From assembly GCA_963815445.1 (NCBI GenBank), contig CAWFGV010000005.1, forward strand, positions 310,001 through 374,000: a stretch of 64,000 bases of DNA, read 5' to 3'. The stretch is from JANLYC01 sp963815445 (GTDB lineage: Bacteria > Actinomycetota > Actinomycetes > Propionibacteriales > Nocardioidaceae). A program made the position numbers and the translations under genes. Shown in pieces: positions 1 through 8,947 of the stretch; positions within the stretch are counted from its first letter, which is position 1; every line of letters starts with the position of its first letter. The notes below the pieces were generated by a model. It was not told the origin of the DNA, searched no databases, and worked only from the letters and a program-made list of their open reading frames with translations.

Positions 1-1
1 A

Positions 2-613
2 CCCGGCGAGGTCACGGCCGTCTCCGGACCGTCAGGTTCGGGCAAGACGTCGCTGCTGTCGGTGGCCGGGGGTCTGCTGCCTCCGACACGTGGCACGGCG
101 GAGTACGACGGGCGGCCGACCTGGAAGGGTGACGGTGACCCGCGCCCCGAGGTGACATTCGTCCTGCAGGTCTACGGCCTGGTGCCGATCCTCTCGGCAC
201 ACGAGAACGTCGCGGTCGCCCTCCGGGCCCGGAAGGTCCCCGCCGCCGAAGTGCAGGCTCGGGTGCTGGAGGCGCTGGACCGCTTTCACATCGGCGACCT
301 CGGCGACCGGCAGGTCGAGGAGCTCTCGGGCGGACAGATGCAGCGTGTTGCCTGCGCGCGTGCGTTCGTCGTGGGCGCGGAGGTCTTGCTGGCCGACGAG
401 CCGACCAGTGAGCTCGACGAGTTCACCCGGGGTCAGGTGATGGCCGAGCTGCATCGTGAGGCGCAGCGCGGGGCAGTCGTCGTCGTCGCGACGCACGATC
501 TGGCGGTCGTGGCAGCAGCCGACCGGCATGTGGTGATCGACGAAGGTCGGCTCACCGACCGGGTGGCTCCGGTCGCAACACTAGGACGCCATACCAGCGG
601 CACGAGCTGGTGA
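2..613 (+). CDS. ABC transporter ATP-binding protein (5'-truncated by window edge)
   Basis: This is the nucleotide-binding subunit of an ABC transporter of the LolD/MacB type, which couples ATP hydrolysis to FtsX-like permeases at the membrane. The visible 203 residues start just before the Walker A motif (GPSGSGKTS) and contain the signature LSGGQMQRV, Walker B VLLADEPTSELDE and the switch histidine in ATHD. The true start lies upstream of the window. Two FtsX-family permeases follow at 630 and 2963 and form an operon with it. Its substrate cannot be told from sequence; lipoprotein, lipid or antimicrobial-peptide handling are the family's usual roles. Confidence 0.93.
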   Translation, partial: PGEVTAVSGPSGSGKTSLLSVAGGLLPPTRGTAEYDGRPTWKGDGDPRPEVTFVLQVYGLVPILSAHENVAVALRARKVPAAEVQARVLEALDRFHIGDLGDRQVEELSGGQMQRVACARAFVVGAEVLLADEPTSELDEFTRGQVMAELHREAQRGAVVVVATHDLAVVAAADRHVVIDEGRLTDRVAPVATLGRHTSGTSW

Positions 614-629
614 GCGCAGCGGTGTCGAG

Positions 630-2963
630 ATGAGCCAGCTCGTACGGGGGATCGTCTGGCGCAAGGGCCAGACGCTGACGCTCTTCCTGCTCGGCACCGT
701 GGTCGTGGCCGGCTGCCTGGTCGTCGAACGGTTCAGTGACCTGACCGACACACCCGTCGGTTCGGTCGGCGTGCTGCTGCTGCTCGGGGTCGTCGCGCTC
801 AGCGTGCAGGCCGCCGCCTCAGCGCGCTCCCGTCGCCCGGAGATCGCGCTGGCCCAGATCCGGGGTCGCCATGGACTGCGCCTGTTGGCCTACCTCCTGG
901 CCGAACCCCTGACGGTCCTCGTCCTGGCGGCGGTGGCAGGAGTGCTGGTCGGACGAAGGGTGACGTCGTTCGCCGCAGATCGGTGGCTGCCCCCCGGCGT
1001 ACCCGATCCAGCGCGAATCGGAGGGCTCGGCTGGCTCACCGTGGCGGTCGCCGTCGCGGCGAGCAGCGCGGCCGTCGCAGCCGGGAGCTGGCGGACGGTG
1101 CGGGAGCCGCTGATCGAGCAGCTGGACACGTCGCATCGACCACGCTCGGGTACGACGCTCGTGCTGTTCGGCCAGACGGTGGTCGTCGTCGCCGCCGCGA
1201 TCGCGGCCTATCAGGCAACCCAGCAGGCGGGCGCACGAAGCGGCTGGGCCGGGCTGGCGAACCCTGCTCTCCTGAGCCCGGTTCTCCTCGGACTAGCCGC
1301 CGGCGAGGTCGCCGCCGTAGCCATCCGCGCGGGCGCGACACTGTCGTCCCGGTACGCAGGCGAGGGTGTCGGAAACCTGGGGGGCTTCCTCGCCAGACGC
1401 AGGATGGCCCGACGTTCCAACAGCGTGTTCGGTACCCGACTGGTGGTCGCGGCAGCCGTGGTCACGGCGGTGACCTCGAGCACGAGCACCGCAGTCAGCG
1501 GTTGGGTGGACGAGTCGACGAGGCTCGCCTCTGGTGGACCACTGCAGTTCGCCGTGGCGTCCGGCCCACTGGCGGCGTATGACGCGACCCACCTGATAGA
1601 CCCAGAAGGCCGTTGGCTGATGGCCATGGTCGCCGTGCCCGACAAGTCCGAGCCCTATCGTCGGATCCTGGCGGACACGGGCCGTTGGGATGCCGTCGTC
1701 GGCGACTTCCTGTCCACGACCGGGGCGGACCGCGTGTCATCGCAGGTGACACGGCTTCGCACGGGCCAGGTGGTGCAACCGGCATCCGGCGACCAGGTCA
1801 GCATGACGTTCACGAACGCTTCACTGCTCAATGTGGGTCGGACGCTGGTGACGGTCTTCTACCTCACAGCCGCCGGTACCGTCGACCAGGTCTTCATCCG
1901 CCCGCCGGCACGTGCAGATCTCGACCCGTCCGGTGCCACGACCGTTGTGCAGCCCCTCCCCGGCTGCAGGCTTGGCTGCACCGTGACTCAGCTGGGCCTC
2001 GTCGAGGGCTTCCTGCGCCGAGTCGGCCAGCCGCCATACCTGGTCATCACCGGAGTGGATTTCGGCGGGCAGGAGCTCCTCGAGCAGACGTCCTGGCAGG
2101 TAGCTCCTGGCGGCTCCGGCCCTCGCGGTACGTCACAACGGGACACGGTTTTGCGGATCCGCGTCACCCGGTTCGGCGATACCACCAACGTCGAGCCGGC
2201 CGAAGCCGCCCAACCGTTGACCGTGCTGACGACACCGGGACTCAGCGTGGGTCGCGACGAGGGCGGGCCTATCGGCTACGCGAGTGACGGGTCCGAGCAC
2301 CAGCTCGTTCTCGCCGGACATGTCGAGGCGCTGCCCTTCGTCGGCAGGCAGGGGATGCTCATGGACCTGCCGCGTGCCATGGCAGGTGGCAGCACGGTGA
2401 TCCCCACAGCGACCACGGTCGTCGTCGCCAGGGCCGACACCCCAGGCTCCGTGCTACACGATCTCCAGAGCACAGGCGTCGTGAGCGGGAAGCGCAGCTA
2501 CGCGGCGACGCTGGACGCAGCCAAGCGTCGTGCCGACGTACAGGGGGTGCGCCTCTACACGCTGCTCAGCCTGTTCGCGATGGCCATCGCCGTGGTCGGG
2601 CTGGCGGCTGCCGTGAGCGGCCAGCGGGACGAACGGCGCCGCGAAGCCGCCAGCCTGCGCGTCTCGGGCGTCCCGGCTCGGCAGATCGCGGCGGCCCACC
2701 GTGTGGAGGCGACCTGGCTGGCGATCTGCGCGTCCATCGTGGTCGCGGGCACAGGATGGCTGGCGACCCGTGTGGCCGTGCCCGGGCTTGCCCTGGTCCC
2801 GCAGACGCCGTACTCCCCGCGGTTGCACGGCGACCCTCGCCTGGTGAGCCTGCTGGTCGTCGCGGTCGGCGCGGGGTTGCTCGTCGGGGTGGTGACATAC
2901 GCGGTCAACCGTGGTGTCGCGCGACGTTCGCCGCCGAGCATGCTGCGGGACGAGGTGCGTTGA
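630..2963 (+). CDS. FtsX-like ABC transporter permease
   Basis: A 777-residue integral membrane protein that should pair with the ATPase ending 16 bases upstream. Hydrophobic segments lie near residues 15-70, 90-115, 140-230 and 265-290; a large extracytoplasmic region of about 290-640 follows, and the last 130 residues hold the FtsX-type membrane domain, with a cytoplasmic loop carrying DERRREAASLRVSGV. The extracytoplasmic part shares an EGRWLMA motif and general plan with the C-terminal half of the next gene, so the two permeases are paralogous. The stop overlaps the next ATG by one base, implying translational coupling. Confidence 0.85.
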   Translation: MSQLVRGIVWRKGQTLTLFLLGTVVVAGCLVVERFSDLTDTPVGSVGVLLLLGVVALSVQAAASARSRRPEIALAQIRGRHGLRLLAYLLAEPLTVLVLAAVAGVLVGRRVTSFAADRWLPPGVPDPARIGGLGWLTVAVAVAASSAAVAAGSWRTVREPLIEQLDTSHRPRSGTTLVLFGQTVVVVAAAIAAYQATQQAGARSGWAGLANPALLSPVLLGLAAGEVAAVAIRAGATLSSRYAGEGVGNLGGFLARRRMARRSNSVFGTRLVVAAAVVTAVTSSTSTAVSGWVDESTRLASGGPLQFAVASGPLAAYDATHLIDPEGRWLMAMVAVPDKSEPYRRILADTGRWDAVVGDFLSTTGADRVSSQVTRLRTGQVVQPASGDQVSMTFTNASLLNVGRTLVTVFYLTAAGTVDQVFIRPPARADLDPSGATTVVQPLPGCRLGCTVTQLGLVEGFLRRVGQPPYLVITGVDFGGQELLEQTSWQVAPGGSGPRGTSQRDTVLRIRVTRFGDTTNVEPAEAAQPLTVLTTPGLSVGRDEGGPIGYASDGSEHQLVLAGHVEALPFVGRQGMLMDLPRAMAGGSTVIPTATTVVVARADTPGSVLHDLQSTGVVSGKRSYAATLDAAKRRADVQGVRLYTLLSLFAMAIAVVGLAAAVSGQRDERRREAASLRVSGVPARQIAAAHRVEATWLAICASIVVAGTGWLATRVAVPGLALVPQTPYSPRLHGDPRLVSLLVVAVGAGLLVGVVTYAVNRGVARRSPPSMLRDEVR

Positions 2964-5900
2964 TGGGTCGCCGGATCGGTATGGGGACGCTGATCGCCGC
3001 GCTGCTGCGCGGTCTGCGGTCACGTGCCACGTTGACGTTCGGCGCGTTCGTGCTGGCAGCAGTCGCAGTGGCCTCGGCCGTTGTCGGGCCTGCGTACCAG
3101 ACCTCTTCTGCTCAGTCCTTCCTGGTGACGCGCCTGCAGGAGGCGCCTCCCGTGTACACCGGTGTCTCGGTGACGTACCAGCTGCCTGCTGGACAGAAGA
3201 CCGGCTACTCAGACGCACTCCGGCGCGCTGCGACGATCGGCGAAGACCGCCTGAGTGGGCTGTTCGGCCGCGCCACGGTGTCTGTGGAGTCCGCTCCTGA
3301 CACGGTCCAGCACCTGTTCGGGTTCCCCTGGACGGGCAGCGCGGTCCTCACCGCGAAGCCCGATGCCTGTGAGCACCTCGTGCTCACCGGATCGTGTCCG
3401 CGTCGGCCCGGCGAGGTGCTTCTTCGTGGGTCAGCGGCTGCTTCGGCCCATGTCGAGGTGGGGGACCGGTTGCCGTTCGCCGGCTATCCCGGGAAGCTCC
3501 GGGTCGTCGGCCTCTACTCGTTGCCCAACCACCCCGCGGACTTCTGGTTCGACGACAGCCGACTGACGTCCAGCGCACCGCAGCCAGCAGGTGCTGCCGG
3601 CGGAGGGACCCTGTTCACGCCAGGGCCCCTGGTCACCGACGCCGCCACCATCGAACGGCTGTCGCCGGAGAGCCTGACCTTCCACATCGACCGCTTCCTG
3701 ACGGTGAGCCCGGCCATCACGGTCGACGACGTACGGCGCGCGCGCCAGGCAGTGGTGGATCTGCCGGGACAGCTGAAATCGCTCCGTGACGGTCGCTTCC
3801 GTGAGACGCCGGACAACGGCCTTCAGTTCGTCCTGGCCGAGATCGACCAGAACCGCGACACCGCTCGTAACACGGTCACCCCCGCGGTCGTGTCACTGGT
3901 CCTCGTCGCGCTGGCGCTGCTCGCCCGTCTTCTCGGGGCGGCCGCGGACCAGCGACGACAAGAGCTCGCGCTGGGTTCGTTGCGAGGCATGAGTGCGCGG
4001 CAGATGTGGGCCTTCGGGTTGGCTGAGCCGGTGCTGTTGCTGCTGGTCGCCACGCCGGTGGGCTTCGTCCTGGGGTACGCGACCACGGTCTGGTTGTCCC
4101 GCCTGTGGCTCATCGGCGGAGTCCCCGTCACGCTGGGCGCCGAAAGCGTCGTTGCCGGGATCCTGGTGCTCGGGGCCGCGGCCGCGGCCAGCGTCCTGGC
4201 GGTGGCAGGGGCACTCCGTGAACCCCTGTCCGCTCAGCTCGCCGGGGTCCGCCGCCCGGGCCGGTCCGGCCGGTGGGCGGTCGTAGGCAAGGCAGCCCTC
4301 GTCGTCGCCTCCGTCGTCGTCGTCGCCGCCAGCCTGACCGCCTCGGGCAGATCGGCGCCCCGGACCACAGACCTGGTGCTCCCGCTGCTGCTCGCTGGAG
4401 CAACCGGGCTGGTCGTCGCCGCGGGGGTTGTGCAGCTGGCGCGCTGGTGGTCGCGGCGAACCGCTACCCGCCCCGGTGTCACCGGCTTCGTCTCGTCACG
4501 GGCGGTGAGCCGGCGCCGCGAGGGCAGCCTGGTGATCCTGCCGTTGACCGCTGCCCTCGCGATCGCGGTGTTCGCGGCCGGCGTGTACGGCGCTGCCGAT
4601 GCGTGGCGGCGCAGCACAGCCGCGACCCAGGTCGGGGCCGACCAGTCCTACCGCTCCGCCGGCTCGCTCGACCAGACCGTGGCTCTGACCCGCGAGCTCG
4701 ACCCGCAGGGCCGCTGGCTGATGGCCGCTGGCGTGGTCAACCAGGGGCCTTACGGTGAGAAGCTCGTCCTGGACACGTCCCGGCTGGCCCGCGTGGGGGT
4801 GTGGCCGGACACGTGGACACCAGGCCTCGACGCGGCCGCCGTCGCCCAGCGGCTCGGCCCCCGACATCCGGGTGTCTCGGTGCAGGGGCAGCGGCTCAGC
4901 CTCACCCTCGACAACCAGGTGCAGGCCGGGAGCGGCTCGTTGGGTCTCTCGCTCCAGGTCAAGACGGCCGCCGGCGAGAGCCGGACGATGTTCTTCGGAC
5001 CGTTCCCGCCCGGCGAGTCCACAGCGACCACGAAGGTCGCATTCTGCGCCCAGGGCTGTCTCGTCGATGCCCTGTTGGTCGGCGGACCGGCCACGACCTC
5101 GACGACCCTGAGCGGGACAGCGAGTCTGCTGTCCTTCACCGAGGACGGCAGCGCCGTCGACCGCATGCTCGAGGCGTCCGCCTGGCGTCCGGTGATCTCA
5201 CCGCTGGGGCTCAACGCCGGTTCGACCCGCATCAGCCAGCACGGTCCGCGCCTCGACCTGCGCGTCGACACCGGGGACAGCGTTGGCATCGGCGGAATCA
5301 CACCGAGCGACGTACCCGCCTATCGACCGGTGCTGATGGGTCGCACGGAGGCGACCAAGCTCGTGGGTGGTTCGGGAGACCACCTGGTGGCCAAGACCGA
5401 CGCCCTCGAGGGCCTCCCCATCATGCCGGTGGCAGTGACCGACTCGATGCCGTTCCTCGGCCCGCGTGGCCTTCTCATCGACTACACGATGATGTCCCGC
5501 GACCAGTCGATCCCCGCGGAGTCGACGGATGTCTACGTGCTCGCGCGGGGTGACACACCCAGCAGCGTCACCCAGGCGTTGATCGCGCACGGAGCTTCAT
5601 CCGGTACGTCGATGGCGGCGGCCAAGCAGGTGCTGGACCAGGACGCGTACGCGCTGTCACTCAACCTCTATCTCGTCGCAGCACTGGCCTCGGTTGCGCT
5701 GGCCCTTGCCGGACTGGGCGTGAACCTGGCCGTGCAGATGCCGGCCCGCAGGCGCGACGCGGCCTCGATGCGTGTCGTGGGAGTGCGTCGCCCGCAGATC
5801 CTCAGAGCCGTGTTCGTCGAGCTCTGCGCGGTGCTGGGTGCGGCCGGCGTGGCGGGCATCCTGGCCGGATCGGTGGCGCAGTACATCGTGGTGCGGACCG

Positions 5901-6079
5901 TGACGCTCGGCGTCATCGGTGACATCCGGACACCACGGGTCGTTGCGACGCTGGACGCAGGTCGACTGGCTCTGTTCATGGGCGTCGTGCTGGCTGTGCT
6001 CGTGGCAGCCTCGACCTGTGTGGCTGCGCTCACGGTGCGACGTGCCCGCGCTGCGACGCTCCGCGAATCCGTCCGCTAG
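2963..6079 (+). CDS. FtsX-like ABC transporter permease, large two-module form
   Basis: A 1038-residue membrane protein. I place the start at the ATG overlapping the upstream stop (MGRRIGMGTL), not at the earlier in-frame codons inside the preceding gene. It holds two FtsX-type modules: an N-terminal transmembrane anchor and ectodomain leading to a membrane block near residues 300-430 (cytoplasmic loop RRQELALGSLRGMS), then a second block with ectodomain (QGRWLMA) and a terminal membrane domain (loop RRRDAASMRVVGV). The second half resembles the upstream permease, so this gene probably arose by fusion or duplication. It is the last gene of the operon. Confidence 0.85.
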   Translation: MGRRIGMGTLIAALLRGLRSRATLTFGAFVLAAVAVASAVVGPAYQTSSAQSFLVTRLQEAPPVYTGVSVTYQLPAGQKTGYSDALRRAATIGEDRLSGLFGRATVSVESAPDTVQHLFGFPWTGSAVLTAKPDACEHLVLTGSCPRRPGEVLLRGSAAASAHVEVGDRLPFAGYPGKLRVVGLYSLPNHPADFWFDDSRLTSSAPQPAGAAGGGTLFTPGPLVTDAATIERLSPESLTFHIDRFLTVSPAITVDDVRRARQAVVDLPGQLKSLRDGRFRETPDNGLQFVLAEIDQNRDTARNTVTPAVVSLVLVALALLARLLGAAADQRRQELALGSLRGMSARQMWAFGLAEPVLLLLVATPVGFVLGYATTVWLSRLWLIGGVPVTLGAESVVAGILVLGAAAAASVLAVAGALREPLSAQLAGVRRPGRSGRWAVVGKAALVVASVVVVAASLTASGRSAPRTTDLVLPLLLAGATGLVVAAGVVQLARWWSRRTATRPGVTGFVSSRAVSRRREGSLVILPLTAALAIAVFAAGVYGAADAWRRSTAATQVGADQSYRSAGSLDQTVALTRELDPQGRWLMAAGVVNQGPYGEKLVLDTSRLARVGVWPDTWTPGLDAAAVAQRLGPRHPGVSVQGQRLSLTLDNQVQAGSGSLGLSLQVKTAAGESRTMFFGPFPPGESTATTKVAFCAQGCLVDALLVGGPATTSTTLSGTASLLSFTEDGSAVDRMLEASAWRPVISPLGLNAGSTRISQHGPRLDLRVDTGDSVGIGGITPSDVPAYRPVLMGRTEATKLVGGSGDHLVAKTDALEGLPIMPVAVTDSMPFLGPRGLLIDYTMMSRDQSIPAESTDVYVLARGDTPSSVTQALIAHGASSGTSMAAAKQVLDQDAYALSLNLYLVAALASVALALAGLGVNLAVQMPARRRDAASMRVVGVRRPQILRAVFVELCAVLGAAGVAGILAGSVAQYIVVRTVTLGVIGDIRTPRVVATLDAGRLALFMGVVLAVLVAASTCVAALTVRRARAATLRESVR

Positions 6080-6107
6080 CCCCACTTTTCTGCCTCGCTG
6101 GCCGTTG

Positions 6108-6155
6108 GCGTTTGCCTTGTTCACAAGCCAGCTGGCTTGTGAACAAGGCAAACGC
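6108..6155. repeat. Perfect 48-bp palindrome after the permease operon
   Basis: The sequence reads identically on both strands from 6108 to 6155 with no central spacer; the centre is CCAGCTGG and the outer ends are GCGTTTGCC and GGCAAACGC. It starts 29 bases after the permease stop. As RNA it would form a stem of about 22 pairs with a minimal loop, so a terminator role is plausible although no T-run follows. A binding site for a dimeric regulator, for example of the MarR gene downstream, is the alternative. Confidence 0.85.
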
Positions 6156-6292
6156 GGCTAGGGAACTGCGGGTCTGCCTTGGCCACTCCATGAAGCCGTC
6201 ACCCCCTCGGCGATCGACACGGTATGACGCCTGAGCGCGCGCCCCGGCCCCCGCCTTGCCGATGGGCCGACCGCGGGAACGAGGCGCATCGC

Positions 6293-6298
6293 TACAGT
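6293..6298 (+). promoter_or_regulatory. Candidate -10 box for the MarR gene
   Basis: TACAGT ends six bases before the ATG at 6305. No Shine-Dalgarno sequence and no convincing -35 box are visible. This geometry fits a leaderless transcript. Confidence 0.4.
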
Positions 6299-6304
6299 CT
6301 GGCC

Positions 6305-6829
6305 ATGGCACGCCACGTCCCGTTGTCGTTCGACCCGATCGAGGAGGCTGCACGTCAATGGGGCCTGCGGTGGTCCGCCGTCCCCGAGATGCGAGCGGTC
6401 ACCAGCCTGATGCGCGTCCAGCAGCTCGTCCTCGCCGAGCTCGACGAGATCCTGCGACCGCATGGCCTCAGCTTCGCCCGCTATGAGGCGCTGGTCCTGC
6501 TGACGTTCTCGCGGCGCGGGTCCCTGCCACTCGGCAAGATGGGCGAACGACTCCAGGTCCACCCCACGTCGGTGACCTCGATCATCGACCGGCTCGAGGG
6601 CCAGGGGCTCGTCCGGCGCGTCAAGCACCCGACCGACGGTCGCGCCATCCTCGCCGACATCACCGACGCCGGGCGCAGACTCGTCGAGCGGGCCACCGCC
6701 GACCTGGTCTCGGCCGACTTCGGCGTGGGTGCGCTCGACCCCCGAGAGCTCGACCAGCTCTCCGACCTCCTTCGCCCCGTGCGCGTGGCCGCCGGCGACT
6801 TCACCGAGGTGCCCAGCCCGGCAACCTGA
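6305..6829 (+). CDS. MarR family transcriptional regulator
   Basis: A 174-residue winged-helix repressor-type protein. The core LRPHGLSFARYEALVLL, then LQVHPTSVTSIIDRLEGQGLV (recognition helix, residues about 80-100) and the wing KHPTDGRAIL are typical of MarR. I chose the ATG at 6305 (MARHVPLSFD) because it begins the conserved sequence and has a -10-like TACAGT six bases before it. The neighbouring mutase gene has a 22-bp perfect palindrome in its promoter, so this protein most likely controls that gene; acyl-CoA or fatty-acid ligands are an inference from context only. Confidence 0.9.
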   Translation: MARHVPLSFDPIEEAARQWGLRWSAVPEMRAVTSLMRVQQLVLAELDEILRPHGLSFARYEALVLLTFSRRGSLPLGKMGERLQVHPTSVTSIIDRLEGQGLVRRVKHPTDGRAILADITDAGRRLVERATADLVSADFGVGALDPRELDQLSDLLRPVRVAAGDFTEVPSPAT

Positions 6830-6911
6830 TGCGCTGCCGTCGCGAAGTGAGACGCCCGGTCGGGCCGGAGAAGTCCCGCCGCTGCCCCCGACCCCCGCCT
6901 GACCTGCCGAC

Positions 6912-6961
6912 TTGGTGGCACAGCGCCTTCCGCGTACCCTTTAGTTGGACGTCCAACTAAA
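6912..6961 (+). promoter_or_regulatory. Promoter and 22-bp palindromic operator of the mutase gene
   Basis: TTGGTG (6912-6917), a 17-base spacer and TACCCT (6935-6940) form a reasonable sigma-70-type promoter. Directly after it lies a perfect palindrome, TTTAGTTGGAC followed by GTCCAACTAAA (6940-6961), covering the expected transcription start. A repressor bound there would block initiation. The size and symmetry fit a MarR (or TetR) dimer, and a MarR gene ends 110 bases upstream. Confidence 0.65.
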
Positions 6962-6976
6962 TTTGCCGGAGGACAC

Positions 6977-8728
6977 ATGACCGACGCACGCGACATCGAG
7001 GCCGGGCGCGCCCGCTGGCAACAGCGGTTCGACGAGTCGCGGATCCGTGACGCCGACTTCACCACGCTCTCGCAGATGGAGGTCGACCCGGTCTACGGCC
7101 CGGCCGAGGGGGCCGACGTCGAGGGCTTCGAGCGCATCGGATGGCCCGGCGAGTTCCCCTTCACGCGCGGCCTCTACGCCACCGGCTACCGCGGCCGCAC
7201 CTGGACCATCCGCCAGTTCGCCGGGTTCGGCAACGCCCAACAGACCAACGAGCGCTACAAGATGATCCTCGGCCACGGTGGTGGGGGTCTCTCGGTCGCG
7301 TTCGACATGCCGACGCTGATGGGCCACGACAGCGATGACCCCAAGGCGCTCGGCGAGGTCGGGCACTGCGGCGTGGCCATCGACACCGCCGCTGACATGG
7401 AGACGCTTTTCGACGGCATTCCCCTCGGTGACGTGACGACGTCGATGACGATCTCCGGGCCTGCCGTGCCTGTTTTCTGCATGTACCTGGTCGCGGCCGA
7501 GCGCCAGGGCGTCGACATCGGCGCTCTCAACGGCACACTGCAGACCGATATCTTCAAGGAGTACATCGCACAGAAGGAGTGGCTGTTCGGTCCCGAGCCG
7601 CACCTGCGTCTGATCGGGGACCTGATGGAGTACTGCGCCGAGGCCATCCCGGACTACAAGCCGCTCTCGGTCTCCGGTTACCACATCCGCGAGGCAGGCT
7701 CGACCGCCGCCCAGGAGCTCGCGTTCACGTTGGCTGATGGGTTCGGTTATGTCGAGCTCGGCCTGTCGCGCGGACTCGACATCGAGACGTTCGCACCCGG
7801 GCTGTCGTTCTTCTTCGACGCGCACGTCGACTTCTTCGAGGAGATCGCCAAGTTCCGGGCGGCTCGCCGCATCTGGGCACGTTGGATGCGTGATGTGTAC
7901 GGCGCGACCACCGAACGCGCCCAGTGGCTCCGCTTCCACACGCAGACCGCCGGGGTCTCGCTGACGGCTCAGCAGCCCTACAACAACGTCGTCCGGACCG
8001 CGGTCGAGGCTTTGGCTGCCGTCCTCGGGGGCACGAACTCCCTGCACACCAACGCCCTCGACGAGACGCTCGCGTTGCCAACCGAGCAGGCTGCCGAGAT
8101 CGCGCTCCGCACCCAGCAGGTGCTGATGGAGGAGACGGGTGTCGTCAACGTCGCCGACCCGCTCGGTGGCTCCTGGTACGTCGAGGCACTCACCGACAAG
8201 ATCGAAGCCGAGGCGACGGCCATCTTCGACACGATCCTGCAGCTCGGCGGATCGCCGCTGCGTTCGAGCGACAGCGACGAGCTGGCCGAGCAGGTGCGTG
8301 CAAGCCCGCGCGGCAGCAGCAGCGCGGTGTGGCCGATGACGCGCGGCATCCTGCGCGGCATCGAGGACGGCTGGTTCATGGCCGAGACCGCCGAGGCCGC
8401 TTTCCAGTACCAGACCGCGGTCGAGAAGAAGGACAAGCGGGTCGTCGGTGTCAACTGCCACTCCTCGACGGTCTCCCACGAACTCGAGATCCTGCGCGTG
8501 TCGCACGAGGTCGAGACCGTTCAGGTCCGCGAGCTGGCCGAGCGACGTACGACGCGTGACCAGCAGGCCGTTGAAGCGGCCATCGCCCATCTGGTCGAGG
8601 TCTCACGCACTGACGCCAACATGATCCCGGCCATGCTGGACGCGGCCCGGCTCGAGGCCAGCCTCGGCGAGATCTGCGACGCGTTGCGGGCTGAGTGGGG
8701 CGAGTACCGCGAGCCCGCACGCTTCTGA
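6977..8728 (+). CDS. icmA: Isobutyryl-CoA mutase-like large subunit (methylmalonyl-CoA mutase family)
   Basis: A 583-residue adenosylcobalamin-dependent mutase catalytic chain with the barrel domain only; the B12-binding domain (DxHxxG) is absent and must be a separate subunit outside this window, as in IcmA/IcmB. The substrate-specificity positions are Phe81 (TIRQFAGFG) and Gln199 (EYIAQKEW), where methylmalonyl-CoA mutase has Tyr and Arg. This pair is the published signature of isobutyryl-/n-butyryl-CoA interconversion. The start has a clear GGAGG seven to ten bases upstream. Its likely role is valine or short-chain fatty-acid metabolism. A related acyl-CoA mutase specificity cannot be excluded. 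Confidence 0.85.
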   Translation: MTDARDIEAGRARWQQRFDESRIRDADFTTLSQMEVDPVYGPAEGADVEGFERIGWPGEFPFTRGLYATGYRGRTWTIRQFAGFGNAQQTNERYKMILGHGGGGLSVAFDMPTLMGHDSDDPKALGEVGHCGVAIDTAADMETLFDGIPLGDVTTSMTISGPAVPVFCMYLVAAERQGVDIGALNGTLQTDIFKEYIAQKEWLFGPEPHLRLIGDLMEYCAEAIPDYKPLSVSGYHIREAGSTAAQELAFTLADGFGYVELGLSRGLDIETFAPGLSFFFDAHVDFFEEIAKFRAARRIWARWMRDVYGATTERAQWLRFHTQTAGVSLTAQQPYNNVVRTAVEALAAVLGGTNSLHTNALDETLALPTEQAAEIALRTQQVLMEETGVVNVADPLGGSWYVEALTDKIEAEATAIFDTILQLGGSPLRSSDSDELAEQVRASPRGSSSAVWPMTRGILRGIEDGWFMAETAEAAFQYQTAVEKKDKRVVGVNCHSSTVSHELEILRVSHEVETVQVRELAERRTTRDQQAVEAAIAHLVEVSRTDANMIPAMLDAARLEASLGEICDALRAEWGEYREPARF

Positions 8729-8730
8729 AG

Positions 8731-8933
8731 TCGCCCGGGACCGTCCAGGACGGTGAGCGCGGGTGGTCATTGAGCCGGTCCCAGCGACTCCGTCGCCCGG
8801 GACCGTCCAGGACGGTGGGCTCGGGTGGTCATTGAGCCGGTCCCAGCGACTCCGTCGCCCGGGACCGTCCAGGACGGTGGGCGCGGGTGGTCATTGAGCC
8901 GGTCCCAGCGACTCCGTCGCCCGGGACCGTCCA
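8731..8933. repeat. Three 62-bp tandem repeats plus a partial copy
   Basis: Units begin at 8731, 8793 and 8855, with a 17-base partial unit at 8917. The three full copies differ at only a few positions, around GAGCGC/GGGCTC/GGGCGC. Each contains an inner inverted repeat, ACCGTCC-A-GGACGGT, and an outer pair GGGACCG/CGGTCCC. The array fills the space between icmA and the next gene, starting just after the icmA stop. It could terminate icmA transcription; nothing suggests coding. Confidence 0.9.
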
Positions 8934-8935
8934 TC

Positions 8936-8941
8936 TAGGAT
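8936..8941 (+). promoter_or_regulatory. Candidate -10 box for the CnoX-like gene
   Basis: TAGGAT ends six bases before the ATG at 8948, immediately after the last partial 62-bp repeat. No ribosome-binding site is visible, so a leaderless mRNA is likely. Confidence 0.4.
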
Positions 8942-8947
8942 GGCCGC

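Noticed and set aside
2756..2962. N-terminal extension of the large permease
   Set aside because: It overlaps the upstream permease in another frame, has Arg/Gly/Ala-rich composition unlike a membrane protein, and the ATG overlapping the upstream stop gives a normal FtsX N-terminus.
8731..8933. CRISPR array
   Set aside because: Units are contiguous 62-bp tandem copies with no unique spacers and no cas genes nearby.
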